This document shows, piece by piece, positions 15,182 through 24,747 of a stretch of DNA of 24,959 nt. Below the pieces are notes generated by a model, which was not told the DNA's origin, ran no database searches, and was given only the letters and a program-made list of their open reading frames with translations. The stretch spans positions 1-24,959 of IMG/VR virus record IMGVR_UViG_3300031839_000541. The stretch is one strand, 5' to 3'. The position numbers were made by a program, and so were the translations under genes. Within the stretch, counting starts at the first letter, position 1; each line of letters begins with the position of its first letter. This DNA is from a virus.

Positions 15182-16956
15182 TATCTCCCAATCATATTAT
15201 CGAATTGATCTAATGAACTAAACAAAAAGCTAAGATCATTCTTTTCTTGTATACCTCTCTGCTGTGCTGCTAGTTCAGGTTCAAACTTTTGTTCTGCAAA
15301 TGCTGCAAGTTCTTCACTTGGTGTACTTGGAATAGAAATACTTTCAGGTGCGCCAGGAAATAATCTGTTAGCTAGATCAAGATTCTTGCTGTATTCTGAA
15401 CTAGCTGTCTCATAATCTTTATCTGCTTGTAAATAAAAGTCACTAAACGCTATAAGCTCTGCGTCTGTAAGTTTACGTGTAACTCCTGCAGATCTAAGTG
15501 CATTGTCTATCTCGCCTTTAATAAATCCTGGTGATGGTGCTGCATAAACTTTAGGTGTTAAAGGTGGTTTTTTAAAGTAACGTTCCTTCTCACTATTCAA
15601 CTGTGAATATATATCTATCATGTTTAAGTTTGCGTCAACCATAGCAGAGTACATACCTTGTTGTGTTTTACCTTGCCAGGCACCTTGCTCTAAGAAAAAG
15701 TCTTCAGCACTTATATAACCTGCTTGCATTAAATCTACTTGTACAGATTTTATTTCTTGTGGTGCTAATGAGATCCATGATATTTTCTGTGTACCATTCA
15801 TACCTGGTCCTTGCCCTGATATGTGATCTGTGCCACCATAAAACTGACCTTCAGGAATATTACCTGCATATACTTGCTGCGGTAACATAGCGTCCTTCAT
15901 TTGTGCTGCTGTAGGATCTCCGTCTTTAAAAGCGTCTGCTACATCAGGTTGTTTATATATTGCATAGTCAGGTGTAATCCCTCCAAAAATATCATATTCA
16001 GGTGCAACACTTTGTTGTGTGTTAAAGTCAACCCATTGTTTAAGTTGTGCGTTAACTTCGTCCTTGTCTCCTGATACGTTAATAAGAGTTTTGGATGGAT
16101 CATTCTCTACTTCTGATTTTAACAATTGTAACTCGTCATAGCTAAGTGTTTGTACTTCTCCTGTACTTGTACCGTCAGGTCTATTAACACCAATAGCTAC
16201 TTGGAATGTATCACCAGTATCTAATGCTGTGTTGAATTTACCACTCTCATTAAAAGTTTCAGCACCGTATAAGTAATCACCTGTGTGTTCGTAATAACCT
16301 GTTTCAGAATTAAATGTCATAACAGGTTTTGTTAATATAATTGGTTTAGCAAATCCTGGATATTTTTTATAATCTTTTCCTTCTGTAGGATAAAAACCTT
16401 CTGTAATATCTCTTGGTGGATTATTAGTAAACCATTCATTGAGATCTTCTGTTACATAGATTTGTCCGCCTTCACCACGTGGTGGTCTTACTATAACTCC
16501 TAACATCCCTGTCTCTTCAACTATTGAATCTAATTTAGTATTTAAATAGTCATAATAGTTTTTAGCATTTTCTGCACCTTCAGGACCTTTAATACCTGCG
16601 GCAACATCTAAACCTCTGTATATATCTGCAGCTAACTTTTGTTCCTGCGGAGATTTAGCATTTCTCCATGTAGGATCTAAATTATTATTTACTGCAGTAT
16701 TAAAAGTAGCAAGAGTCTTATTACCCGATACTCCCGTTACACCTCTATATGCAGATTCAAAACTAATAGTTTGATTAGACATCTGTGCTTGTACTTTGTC
16801 GTACATTGCTAGCTCGTTATATACCTTAGCAATAAACAATTGATCATTAGATTCTTTTGCAAGATTAATTAAATCTATATATATTTGTTCTGTCTCTGCA
16901 AAACCACGTTGATCAATAATGCTTTGTACTAACGCTTGTTTAAACTCTTCTGTCAT
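15181..16956 (-). CDS. Entry-type virion protein with a peptidoglycan-binding-like segment, 591 aa
   Basis: 591 residues, joined to both neighbours by one-base TAATG overlaps. The first ~60 residues are helical, the middle is mixed beta, and residues ~400-442 (IKSVQVDLMQAGYI, then GAW, then TQQGMYSAMVDAN) follow the pattern of peptidoglycan-binding domain 1: leucine-rich helix, AGY turn, G-x-W/F loop, T-x-x-A helix. The C-terminal part is helical and Gln/Glu-rich. No hydrolase motif is found in it. The lytic transglycosylase is two genes downstream, so the two may cooperate in local wall attack during infection. The binding-domain call is by pattern only; the rest belongs to no family I can name. 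Confidence 0.6.
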   Translation of the reverse strand: MTEEFKQALVQSIIDQRGFAETEQIYIDLINLAKESNDQLFIAKVYNELAMYDKVQAQMSNQTISFESAYRGVTGVSGNKTLATFNTAVNNNLDPTWRNAKSPQEQKLAADIYRGLDVAAGIKGPEGAENAKNYYDYLNTKLDSIVEETGMLGVIVRPPRGEGGQIYVTEDLNEWFTNNPPRDITEGFYPTEGKDYKKYPGFAKPIILTKPVMTFNSETGYYEHTGDYLYGAETFNESGKFNTALDTGDTFQVAIGVNRPDGTSTGEVQTLSYDELQLLKSEVENDPSKTLINVSGDKDEVNAQLKQWVDFNTQQSVAPEYDIFGGITPDYAIYKQPDVADAFKDGDPTAAQMKDAMLPQQVYAGNIPEGQFYGGTDHISGQGPGMNGTQKISWISLAPQEIKSVQVDLMQAGYISAEDFFLEQGAWQGKTQQGMYSAMVDANLNMIDIYSQLNSEKERYFKKPPLTPKVYAAPSPGFIKGEIDNALRSAGVTRKLTDAELIAFSDFYLQADKDYETASSEYSKNLDLANRLFPGAPESISIPSTPSEELAAFAEQKFEPELAAQQRGIQEKNDLSFLFSSLDQFDNMIGR

Positions 16957-19900
16957 TAAATATCCTCTGTATTAGGCACGTTTGGTAAGTACACACCATA
17001 TTCATTAAGTGTATCATAGTCGTACTGCAAATCTTCTAAGAAATCTGTACGTTCCTGGAATAAAGGTAACAGTACACGTTCTGCTAAAATTTGGAAATCA
17101 GGATTCTTATTAATTAACATACCGATAGTATCACGTAATTGTTGACGTTCTTTTAACATAGTCCTTGATGTTTTCCAACCTTCTTTAGATAAGCCAACAT
17201 TCAATGCACGTTTTTCTAATGTATTTATAAATCCTAATACAACACGTAAGTCTTTACCTACTTGTGTTTGAGATAATGTTCTACTCTTTTCCCATCTTTT
17301 AAGTTCTTCAAATTGCATATCTAATGTAGATGTCTGTGGTAATCCAGGTATTGTAGAATCAAATCCAGGATACTTAGATCTAGCTATGTCTCTAAACAAT
17401 GCCATTTCTCTTTCACGCATTTGATTTTGATAAGGATCTGTTATGTCGTATGTTTGTAAAGTACTTACTCTTTTTTCTTCCATAAAGAAATCTCCTAATC
17501 TTTGATTTCTTTTAGCTAACCATTCTTCAGGTTTCAACGGTTCTCTTTGTTCATTAGCAATAGTTCTTACATACGCTTCATAATCAAAAGGACCACCACC
17601 GCCTGATGGTATAGCGTATTGTGCAGTGAACGTATAGTTTTCAAATATTTCAGGATTTTCTAATTGAAACTTAACACCACGTTCATCTACTGGTCTAGGT
17701 TCTATAACTACAGTTTTAGGTGTAGCAATGTCTAAAGGATTAAAACCAAACTCATCAATAAAGAATTTAGTAGCAGAATAGTTATCGCCAGGTGCATAAA
17801 GAAATTGTCCTGTAATCTCATCTTTAGGTGGTGTCTGTAACATTTCTCTGTATCTATCTGCAAGTATTTGCATAGAGTAAACATGACCTGCGTTCTTATC
17901 ATTACCTATATCAAATCTAGGGTTAAGTCCTACTGGACCAACAAACTGTGAAGCAGCTTTAATTAAAGTTAGATTCCTAGCAATAGATCTAGCTTCTTTC
18001 ATAAGTTCTTCTTGTTGTTGTGATGTCCTATCATCTCTACCATTAGCTTTGAGTATTCGATAAACATCAATAGTAGTGTTAGAAGCAATACGTGTTATTT
18101 CATTTTGACCAACATCTTCGTTATATGCGTACAATGCCTGGTATGTATTACGTAACCATGCAGGTACACCTGCTGCTGATATAAGATCTCCTGCTGTTCT
18201 AACATCAGGCAAACCATAAGGGAACAAAACCTTTTTAGCTTCGTCAAAGTTTGGACTAGCATTTACAAAGAAACTTGCAGGTATAGCTACTGCAGGTCCA
18301 ATACCTGGTACAACTTCTAATGCTAGGTTAAGTGATGAAGCGTAACCAGGAAACCTAACACCTACTTGTCTATCTTCTCCAAACAATGCGTCTGAAGCTA
18401 AGTCATCAATCATTGGATAATAGAATACTTCTTCACCAGTTACTTCATCTTGCCCTAAGAATCCTTCTCCCTCTACTGGACTAAATGGATTATCACCACG
18501 TAAAGCATTAACAGTTACTTGTCCTCTTCTTGCAATTTCAGGATTCTCTTTTAACAACTTAGCCCATGTTGTCATAATCTCTATGTATGCTTCACCGAAT
18601 GGAAAGATACCTCGTAGGTTGTATGCAACCTTTTTACGTTTAGTTAAGTCATACAATAACTCTTGCACTTCTGTTAACGCACGTGCTTTTGCTATTCTAT
18701 CAATTAAGTCAACGTCACCTGATTTATCTGTAAAACCTAGAAGTTCTGATCTTGTTTCTAAGTTCCTGTCAAACAAATCTTTATTGCTTTCTACTTTAGA
18801 TTCTAAGTCAAATATATCTTCTTGTAGATCATCAACTCTTTTCTTAACATTCATAGGAACAATGTCATCTTCGTAAGTAACACCCGATCCGTATGTACCT
18901 GTTATATCAAGTTCTAATCTAGCCAGTTCTTCTGTTTTGTCGTTTATTTGTTTTTCTAAATCACCTTTACGTTTTAAATAAGCGGTTTGAAATTTATCAA
19001 ATTCGTCATCGACATCTTGGTAGTCTAAACCTGCTTTAATATCTCTATCATTAAGTTCTTTTATTTTTCTTTGAAACATATCAATGTTTATGTCTGTATC
19101 TGATTTACGTAGTTTTTGTGCAGGCAATCCTATATCTGCACGCATAGAAGCCATAAGATTTTCTCCAGGTAAGTTAGCATTCAAAGCACCTGATACGTTA
19201 AACTCTTTACCACCTACAATATAGTTACCACCCTCTAACATTGTGTTACGCATTTTTGCAGACATGTATGGAAGCATATCGTATATTGTTCTCCAGTATG
19301 CTTGTCTAAAGACTGGTGACCTGGAGGCATTGTCAGTTCTTTGTCCCATCAAAGCGTCAAATGCTTTGTTTGTATAGAACTCCATTTTGCCTACATCATC
19401 GATGTAATCTGTTTTACCAACAGCAACTACATTAGGTAGATCGTTTATGTATTCGTCAGACATTAAAGTGTTTTTTACTTTTTTGTACAAAGAGTTATCT
19501 CCATTTTGTATGCTGTCAAAAAAATCATCTATTGTTTCATCTGTATATTGTTTGCCATCAATCCTGTTAAGTCTGTTACGTACAAGCATTTCAAATATGT
19601 TTGTATTAGCAGTCTTTTCTACAGACAATGGAAATGGTGTTTTTCCAAAGTCAAGATCGTCTATGTTAATTTTGTTAGCTAAATCTTCTAACAAGTCTAA
19701 GTCTTGATCAAAAGCACCACCTGCTAATTGATTTGCTCTAGCATAAATAGATTCTGTGTACGCATATCTACCACCTGCGGTTGACATTCTTGCTTTATAC
19801 GTAGGACCACCTTTTGAATATTCTTCTATAATTTCTTTTGCCCTACTTGAAGTACCATCAACAAATTCTTTCATTCTCTGATCTCTTTGTTTTTTAGTTA

Positions 19901-22340
19901 AAGCACCTCTAAACAAATGATTAAACAATCTATCGTAATGCAAGTGTGCAATCTCTCTTACAATTCCATCATCAAAATATTTTTGTATAAGCTGCGGTCT
20001 TGTTTCACGATTTGCTAATGCTTCTTCTTTACTAACAACATCCATAGGATGTACACCAGGTTTTTTTCTTCTCTTGCCTGCTCTGTAGTTACCACCGAAT
20101 AGATGATCAAAGTTATTAGATCCATACCTACGTGAACTAGCAGCTTGCCATTCAAGTGCTTCTTCTAACGGATTACCTAGTAAATCTTTAAACTCTACAT
20201 TCTTGCTTGTCCAACGTGCAGCTTCAGATGTATTAGGTTTTTTAAGTAATCCTAAAGACAATACAGATAACGGTCTGCTAAATATATTGTCATAACCACG
20301 TGTATACATACGTACTTGCTCTTCGCCAACAACACGTAGTAACCATGCACCACGTAATAAAACAAATGGTTTCCAAAAATCACCGTAGTAACTATCTATA
20401 ATCTTTGCCATAGTTCCTGACTTAATTTTAGATGGTAACTTACTAAACATATCTATTCCTTGTTCTGACGCTTTTGCTCTTATTAAAGACATAGAGTTCA
20501 TAGCTTTTGCTAACTGTCCAGGATCAGGTAAAGGTATAGTACGTTCAATAAACTCTGTTAATAAATGCGGATCAGGATTAACAAATGCTTTATTGTCAAT
20601 AATTGTTTGACTTATCTTTGCACCAGGATTAGCAACGTTGTTACCTGTTACAGAATCTATAAAATATGCACGTAGTTCAGGTAGGTAATCTTCAAAGATT
20701 CTACTAAAGGTATATGCGTCTTCTGCATTTACACCATAGTTATCTACTAAATCATCAGCAGTGAACTTAACCATATCTTTTACAACGTTAAATAAACCTG
20801 TCTGATCGCCATCTTGTAATCTTATAGCTCTGTTTAATATCTGATTTTTTGCTACGCTATCCATTGTTGTTTGATCCATAAAACCTTTTAAGTTTGTTAC
20901 AGCGTCATCTAACTGATTGCTATCAACATACCTATAAGGGAACTCACCTGCGTATGTAGAGAGTATTCTTGCTGATCTATTTGGACTGTCCATAAGTTTT
21001 GTTTTAATTACTTTCTTAGCACCAAACAATTTACCTGTACCTTCAGGTACGCCACCTAATAACTGTTCTGTAGCGCCACCTAAGAACCTACCTATAGCAC
21101 CTACTGTCGGTGCTTGTCCTGTACCCATTGGTCCAAAAGGATCTTCTAAAAATTCTGTTAATAAATTCTTAACTGCTGTCTGTTTGTCTGCAGAAGATTT
21201 TGTAAAGTCTTGTGATATATCCATAAAAGCAGTAATAGCTTCTCTATCTGTTATGCCTGTAAGTTCTATAAACTTGTTAGGATCATCTAACTCTGCAAAA
21301 TAACTAATTAATTTTTTGCCGCCTTCATCTTTAACTAAGTAATTAGATACTGATCGCCCTGATATAAACGGTAAACCCCAACCTTTATTAACAGCACCAA
21401 TGTATTCTTTTTGTGCTTTAGTCATTTTATCTACAGGAGTATCATTTAAGATTTTTTCTAAGTAATCAGGTATCTTTAAAGATTTTCTACTTTTAGTAAA
21501 AGCACCCATGCCTAATGTTAAATAGTTTGCAGGATCTAAGAACAATGCTTTACCTGCGTCTAACACACCTGATACAACATTAAACGTTCTTGTGTTTGGT
21601 TCTGCAACTTGTAGTGCTAACGATCTGCCTAAAGATATGGGAACTGTACCCTTCTCATTACTGATAGTAAAATTCTCATTACCTTCCTGCATTTGTCTAT
21701 CTATAGATGTTATTGGTGTACCTAGATAGTTTTGTATAATTTGTTCTGCTCTACCTTGATCAAAACCTGATCGGATCATGTATTGGTATTCGTCATAAAA
21801 CTTTGATTGTGGATTTTGTGCGTCAAACGTTTCGGATACAGGTAAGAACCCTTCACCTAAATTTATCTTTTTACCTTTATTAATTTCACTAAACAATTGT
21901 TTGACTGTTGATTTACCACTTTGTCTATATGCGTCAGCGAAGGATAAGTTTTCTGCTTTGTCACCAAAAGTACTTGCTATAAATGAATTGATAGGACGAT
22001 CTACTGTAGTTCTGTATAGATCTTCTAAACCTAAAAATCCTAAACGTACACCTGCTTGTAGTGGATCAAAGACTTTATCTAAAACAGTTTTACTGTTTGA
22101 TTGTGAAATCATCTTAGATATGTCATTTAAAACTTGTGCTTCAGGTTTTACTTGTAACGTTGTTAATGAAGTTATAACATCAGGTGAAAAGTTAGGATAT
22201 GCTTTTGCAATTGCACTAGCACGTAGTGCGTCTTCTTTAGTTATAGAGTTTTTAGCTCGTTTATATGTAGCTTGTCTTTGTTGCAGCTCTTTATAAAAGT
22301 TAGCTTCCTCTGCAGGATTATCTCTGTGAAACGTAGCCAT
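16956..22340 (-). CDS. Giant internal/ejection-type virion protein, 1794 aa
   Basis: 1794 residues, the largest gene here, coupled by TAATG overlaps on both sides. It is mainly helical. Notable parts are a hydrophobic segment with LDAGKALFLDPANYLTLGMG (residues ~260-279), a segment with FWKPFVLLRGAWLLRVVGEE (~655-674), an RRKKPG basic patch (~757-762), a likely coiled coil (~1085-1200), and a Pro/Gly-containing hydrophobic stretch with VVPGIGPAVAIPASFFVN after ~1330. No confident enzyme motif was seen. Size, place after the portal and membrane-compatible segments suggest a DNA-ejection protein comparable in role to T7 gp15/gp16 or to large virion proteins of marine podophages. Homology to those is not claimed. 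A polyvalent injected protein is an alternative. Confidence 0.65.
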   Translation of the reverse strand: MATFHRDNPAEEANFYKELQQRQATYKRAKNSITKEDALRASAIAKAYPNFSPDVITSLTTLQVKPEAQVLNDISKMISQSNSKTVLDKVFDPLQAGVRLGFLGLEDLYRTTVDRPINSFIASTFGDKAENLSFADAYRQSGKSTVKQLFSEINKGKKINLGEGFLPVSETFDAQNPQSKFYDEYQYMIRSGFDQGRAEQIIQNYLGTPITSIDRQMQEGNENFTISNEKGTVPISLGRSLALQVAEPNTRTFNVVSGVLDAGKALFLDPANYLTLGMGAFTKSRKSLKIPDYLEKILNDTPVDKMTKAQKEYIGAVNKGWGLPFISGRSVSNYLVKDEGGKKLISYFAELDDPNKFIELTGITDREAITAFMDISQDFTKSSADKQTAVKNLLTEFLEDPFGPMGTGQAPTVGAIGRFLGGATEQLLGGVPEGTGKLFGAKKVIKTKLMDSPNRSARILSTYAGEFPYRYVDSNQLDDAVTNLKGFMDQTTMDSVAKNQILNRAIRLQDGDQTGLFNVVKDMVKFTADDLVDNYGVNAEDAYTFSRIFEDYLPELRAYFIDSVTGNNVANPGAKISQTIIDNKAFVNPDPHLLTEFIERTIPLPDPGQLAKAMNSMSLIRAKASEQGIDMFSKLPSKIKSGTMAKIIDSYYGDFWKPFVLLRGAWLLRVVGEEQVRMYTRGYDNIFSRPLSVLSLGLLKKPNTSEAARWTSKNVEFKDLLGNPLEEALEWQAASSRRYGSNNFDHLFGGNYRAGKRRKKPGVHPMDVVSKEEALANRETRPQLIQKYFDDGIVREIAHLHYDRLFNHLFRGALTKKQRDQRMKEFVDGTSSRAKEIIEEYSKGGPTYKARMSTAGGRYAYTESIYARANQLAGGAFDQDLDLLEDLANKINIDDLDFGKTPFPLSVEKTANTNIFEMLVRNRLNRIDGKQYTDETIDDFFDSIQNGDNSLYKKVKNTLMSDEYINDLPNVVAVGKTDYIDDVGKMEFYTNKAFDALMGQRTDNASRSPVFRQAYWRTIYDMLPYMSAKMRNTMLEGGNYIVGGKEFNVSGALNANLPGENLMASMRADIGLPAQKLRKSDTDINIDMFQRKIKELNDRDIKAGLDYQDVDDEFDKFQTAYLKRKGDLEKQINDKTEELARLELDITGTYGSGVTYEDDIVPMNVKKRVDDLQEDIFDLESKVESNKDLFDRNLETRSELLGFTDKSGDVDLIDRIAKARALTEVQELLYDLTKRKKVAYNLRGIFPFGEAYIEIMTTWAKLLKENPEIARRGQVTVNALRGDNPFSPVEGEGFLGQDEVTGEEVFYYPMIDDLASDALFGEDRQVGVRFPGYASSLNLALEVVPGIGPAVAIPASFFVNASPNFDEAKKVLFPYGLPDVRTAGDLISAAGVPAWLRNTYQALYAYNEDVGQNEITRIASNTTIDVYRILKANGRDDRTSQQQEELMKEARSIARNLTLIKAASQFVGPVGLNPRFDIGNDKNAGHVYSMQILADRYREMLQTPPKDEITGQFLYAPGDNYSATKFFIDEFGFNPLDIATPKTVVIEPRPVDERGVKFQLENPEIFENYTFTAQYAIPSGGGGPFDYEAYVRTIANEQREPLKPEEWLAKRNQRLGDFFMEEKRVSTLQTYDITDPYQNQMREREMALFRDIARSKYPGFDSTIPGLPQTSTLDMQFEELKRWEKSRTLSQTQVGKDLRVVLGFINTLEKRALNVGLSKEGWKTSRTMLKERQQLRDTIGMLINKNPDFQILAERVLLPLFQERTDFLEDLQYDYDTLNEYGVYLPNVPNTEDI

Positions 22341-22798
22341 TAGAGATTACGCTGCGTTCTACCTACCTGTCTATCAGAAGCAAATTTAAGTAGTCCTAGA
22401 AGTTCTGAAGTAGGATTAACTTCTGCCATTGCGCGAATAAGCATGACATCATCAGGTTCTAAAAATTGATCTTGTGTTGGTGGAGATTGATATTGACCTA
22501 AGTTATCTTCACCAGGTGCAAATACATCTGCTATTCCTGATGGTAATCCACCTAAAGGTGCAGGACCTTGTTGTTGTGGTGCAGCAAAACTTTCTTGTGG
22601 TTGCTCTACATTACCTTGTCTAACTTGTTCTACAAGCGCTGATTCTTCTCCTGCAGACTCACTAACCATTCCACGTACATCATCTATTGTCGGTGCAACA
22701 CCGTCTGTTCTACGTGACAATTTACCTGGACCACTTACAGCTGCAGGTCTTTTAACTCCACCTCTACGCCCACGACTTCTACTACTATTAATAGCCAT
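22340..22798 (-). CDS. Small basic-N-terminus protein next to portal, 152 aa
   Basis: 152 residues; AGGAGG lies 7 bases before the ATG and the start overlaps the previous gene by 11 bases. Residues 1-~30 are strongly basic (SRSRGRRGGVKRP, then GPGKLSRRTDG), followed by a Gln/Pro/Gly-rich disordered middle and a short helical end (DDVMLIRAMAEVNPTSELLG). Proteins with an SGPGxLSRRTD-like opening are often found beside portal genes in phages, but their function is not established. Nucleic-acid contact or binding inside the head is a reasonable guess. Confidence 0.6.
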   Translation of the reverse strand: MAINSSRSRGRRGGVKRPAAVSGPGKLSRRTDGVAPTIDDVRGMVSESAGEESALVEQVRQGNVEQPQESFAAPQQQGPAPLGGLPSGIADVFAPGEDNLGQYQSPPTQDQFLEPDDVMLIRAMAEVNPTSELLGLLKFASDRQVGRTQRNL

Positions 22799-23009
22799 CT
22801 ATATCCTCCTGTTTACCGAAAAAAATTATTAATCCTTGTGGTATGTATTGCACAATCATTCCTTGCGGCATGTCAGAAATCTGTGGTTCTTCTTCAAACA
22901 ATTTATCCTCGTGATCCATTATTTCTAATTGTGTTCTTTGCCATACATCAATTAAACAGTTTTCAACTATATCTCCGAAAACCATATTTGTATCTTCGTT
23001 AGGTGCCAC
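22788..23009 (-). CDS. Small hypothetical protein, 73 aa, GTG start
   Basis: 73 residues starting at a GTG (23007-23009). A perfect AGGAGG lies 8 bases before it and the first 11 bases overlap the end of the portal gene; the first ATG (codon 9) has no comparable site, so GTG is preferred. The protein is acidic (MDHEDKLFEEEPQISDMPQG) with a hydrophobic C-terminal strand (GLIIFFGKQ). No family is recognised. Tight coupling to portal suggests a head-connector accessory. Confidence 0.55.
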   Translation of the reverse strand: MAPNEDTNMVFGDIVENCLIDVWQRTQLEIMDHEDKLFEEEPQISDMPQGMIVQYIPQGLIIFFGKQEDIDGY

Positions 23010-24747
23010 TTTGTAAACCTCCTAGTAATAATGATCTTACATCAGGCGCAGGTCCTGGTTGTGGTTGTTGCCCACCACCCATCATCTGCTCTAATAATGC
23101 AGCTTCACCTTCAGGTACTTCAGGTTCTGCAGCGGTATAAAATTTATCTAATATAGCTTGCATGTCATTAGGATTTTTATATATCTGTACTAATGCCATT
23201 GTTGCTTTTGGATCTCCTTGACTTGCTTGTACCTTTAAGGTTTCAAACAATGTTCGCTCTGCTTCGTCTTTAAGTATTCTATCATTTATTTTCTGAACGT
23301 TGTCTAGTCCATCCATATTTTCTTGTAAGGTTTCTTTATCTATAATACCTGCTTGTAGCAATTGTAAACCTGAAACAATTTTTGTAGGTTCATCGAATCC
23401 TGCCATAACACCATAGACACGTCTTGTCTTGTACATACCTGTAATGTCATTATTTGGTGTATAGTTTTCTGCGTACGCTGTACCGTTAAGATATCCTGCT
23501 AATGGCTTTTTAGTATTACCATTAAGCGCTTCATCCATTTCTAAACGTTTATAATCTAGCTCTTCTATAGCTGTTCTTAATGATAGCTGATATTCTTTTA
23601 CGTTTAGATCAACGGATGATAATAGCTCTTGCAACCCTCTACCAGTGACAAAACTGTTAGGGGATATAGCGTCATCACTTACTGGATAACTAGATCCAAC
23701 ACGAAGCTGTCTCTCTATTCTGTCTATTTGTGTAAACAACTGATACGGTATATTATTTGGTGGTTTAGCTACTTGTGAACCAGGTGTTAAGTAATTGACT
23801 GCAAGTCTACCTCTTTTGTAATTCCCGCTCTCTAGCTCTCCTATAATATTTGTTTCAGTAAATACACTGTCTTCCATTGCAATTATGGATAAGACGTTGA
23901 TCTTAGCCATAGCTGCCATCAAACCTAAAACATGGTCGTATTGACCTGATAGTCTATCGAAACTAAAACGTTTTGATACAACAAATCGTGGTCCTGACTT
24001 TAATGGATTAGGTGTGAAATCTAATATTTGTTTTGCTTCAGGTAAAAATACATAGGTACCTTCTTCGTCATAATATTCAACTAACTCTGTACCATCGCCT
24101 GTGTGGTTGTCCCAACTTCTGTTAAAACCGTCATGGTATTTAAATTTGCTATACCCTGATGGAAATGCACTGTTTTCATCAACAGTAACTTTAGCGTTAG
24201 GATACATTGATTTGATAACTTGATTAGGTACTAAACGTATTAACGCCAACTCTTTAGGTTGTTGATCTGCGCCATAGTATCCTGGATAACAATCGTAAGG
24301 ATCTCTTAACTCTGCATGTGGATACATGATTCCTTCAGGTGATTTTTTTTGTCTAATGATCCATACACAAAAACCATAACCAGGTAACCATCGTGCAGCT
24401 TGTGGTAACTGCATATCCATTTTAGATGAAGCGTCTAAACTTGTAACAATACGTTCTAGCTTCTCTGCTTTTTGTTTTGCACGCTCACTCTCTGCATAAG
24501 CGTCTACTTTAATGTCAGGCATACGTCCTAACTTCTGTGCTAAGTGTTCAAGACCTGAATTAATAAGATTAGGTATTGGTAAATCGATGTCGTAGTTTTT
24601 AGCGTCTTGCCCTAGTAATGCAGAGATACCATTGCTTCCACCATTCATAATAGAACGTACTCTATCACGATACTCGAAATGTCCGCTTTGTTCGTGCATT
24701 CCTTTTAAATCGTCTGTTTTAATTAACAGCTCATCTGCGTTTAGCAT
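22999..24747 (-). CDS. Portal protein (head-tail connector)
   Basis: 582 residues from the ATG at 24745-24747, which overlaps the upstream stop by one base (TAATG); an in-frame TTG two codons earlier is less likely. An N-terminal helical region with IPNLINSGLEHLAQKLGRMP, a region with QLPQAARWLPGYGFCVWIIR and AELRDPYDCYPGYYG, a long helix in the middle (YDHVLGLMAAMAKINVLSII) and TGRGLQELLSSVDLNVKEYQ match podovirus-type portals that form the dodecameric DNA channel. The C-terminus is Gln/Pro/Gly-rich. Its place after terminase and ahead of the capsid genes fits. It is within the usual length range for portals. Confidence 0.82.
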   Translation of the reverse strand: MLNADELLIKTDDLKGMHEQSGHFEYRDRVRSIMNGGSNGISALLGQDAKNYDIDLPIPNLINSGLEHLAQKLGRMPDIKVDAYAESERAKQKAEKLERIVTSLDASSKMDMQLPQAARWLPGYGFCVWIIRQKKSPEGIMYPHAELRDPYDCYPGYYGADQQPKELALIRLVPNQVIKSMYPNAKVTVDENSAFPSGYSKFKYHDGFNRSWDNHTGDGTELVEYYDEEGTYVFLPEAKQILDFTPNPLKSGPRFVVSKRFSFDRLSGQYDHVLGLMAAMAKINVLSIIAMEDSVFTETNIIGELESGNYKRGRLAVNYLTPGSQVAKPPNNIPYQLFTQIDRIERQLRVGSSYPVSDDAISPNSFVTGRGLQELLSSVDLNVKEYQLSLRTAIEELDYKRLEMDEALNGNTKKPLAGYLNGTAYAENYTPNNDITGMYKTRRVYGVMAGFDEPTKIVSGLQLLQAGIIDKETLQENMDGLDNVQKINDRILKDEAERTLFETLKVQASQGDPKATMALVQIYKNPNDMQAILDKFYTAAEPEVPEGEAALLEQMMGGGQQPQPGPAPDVRSLLLGGLQSGT

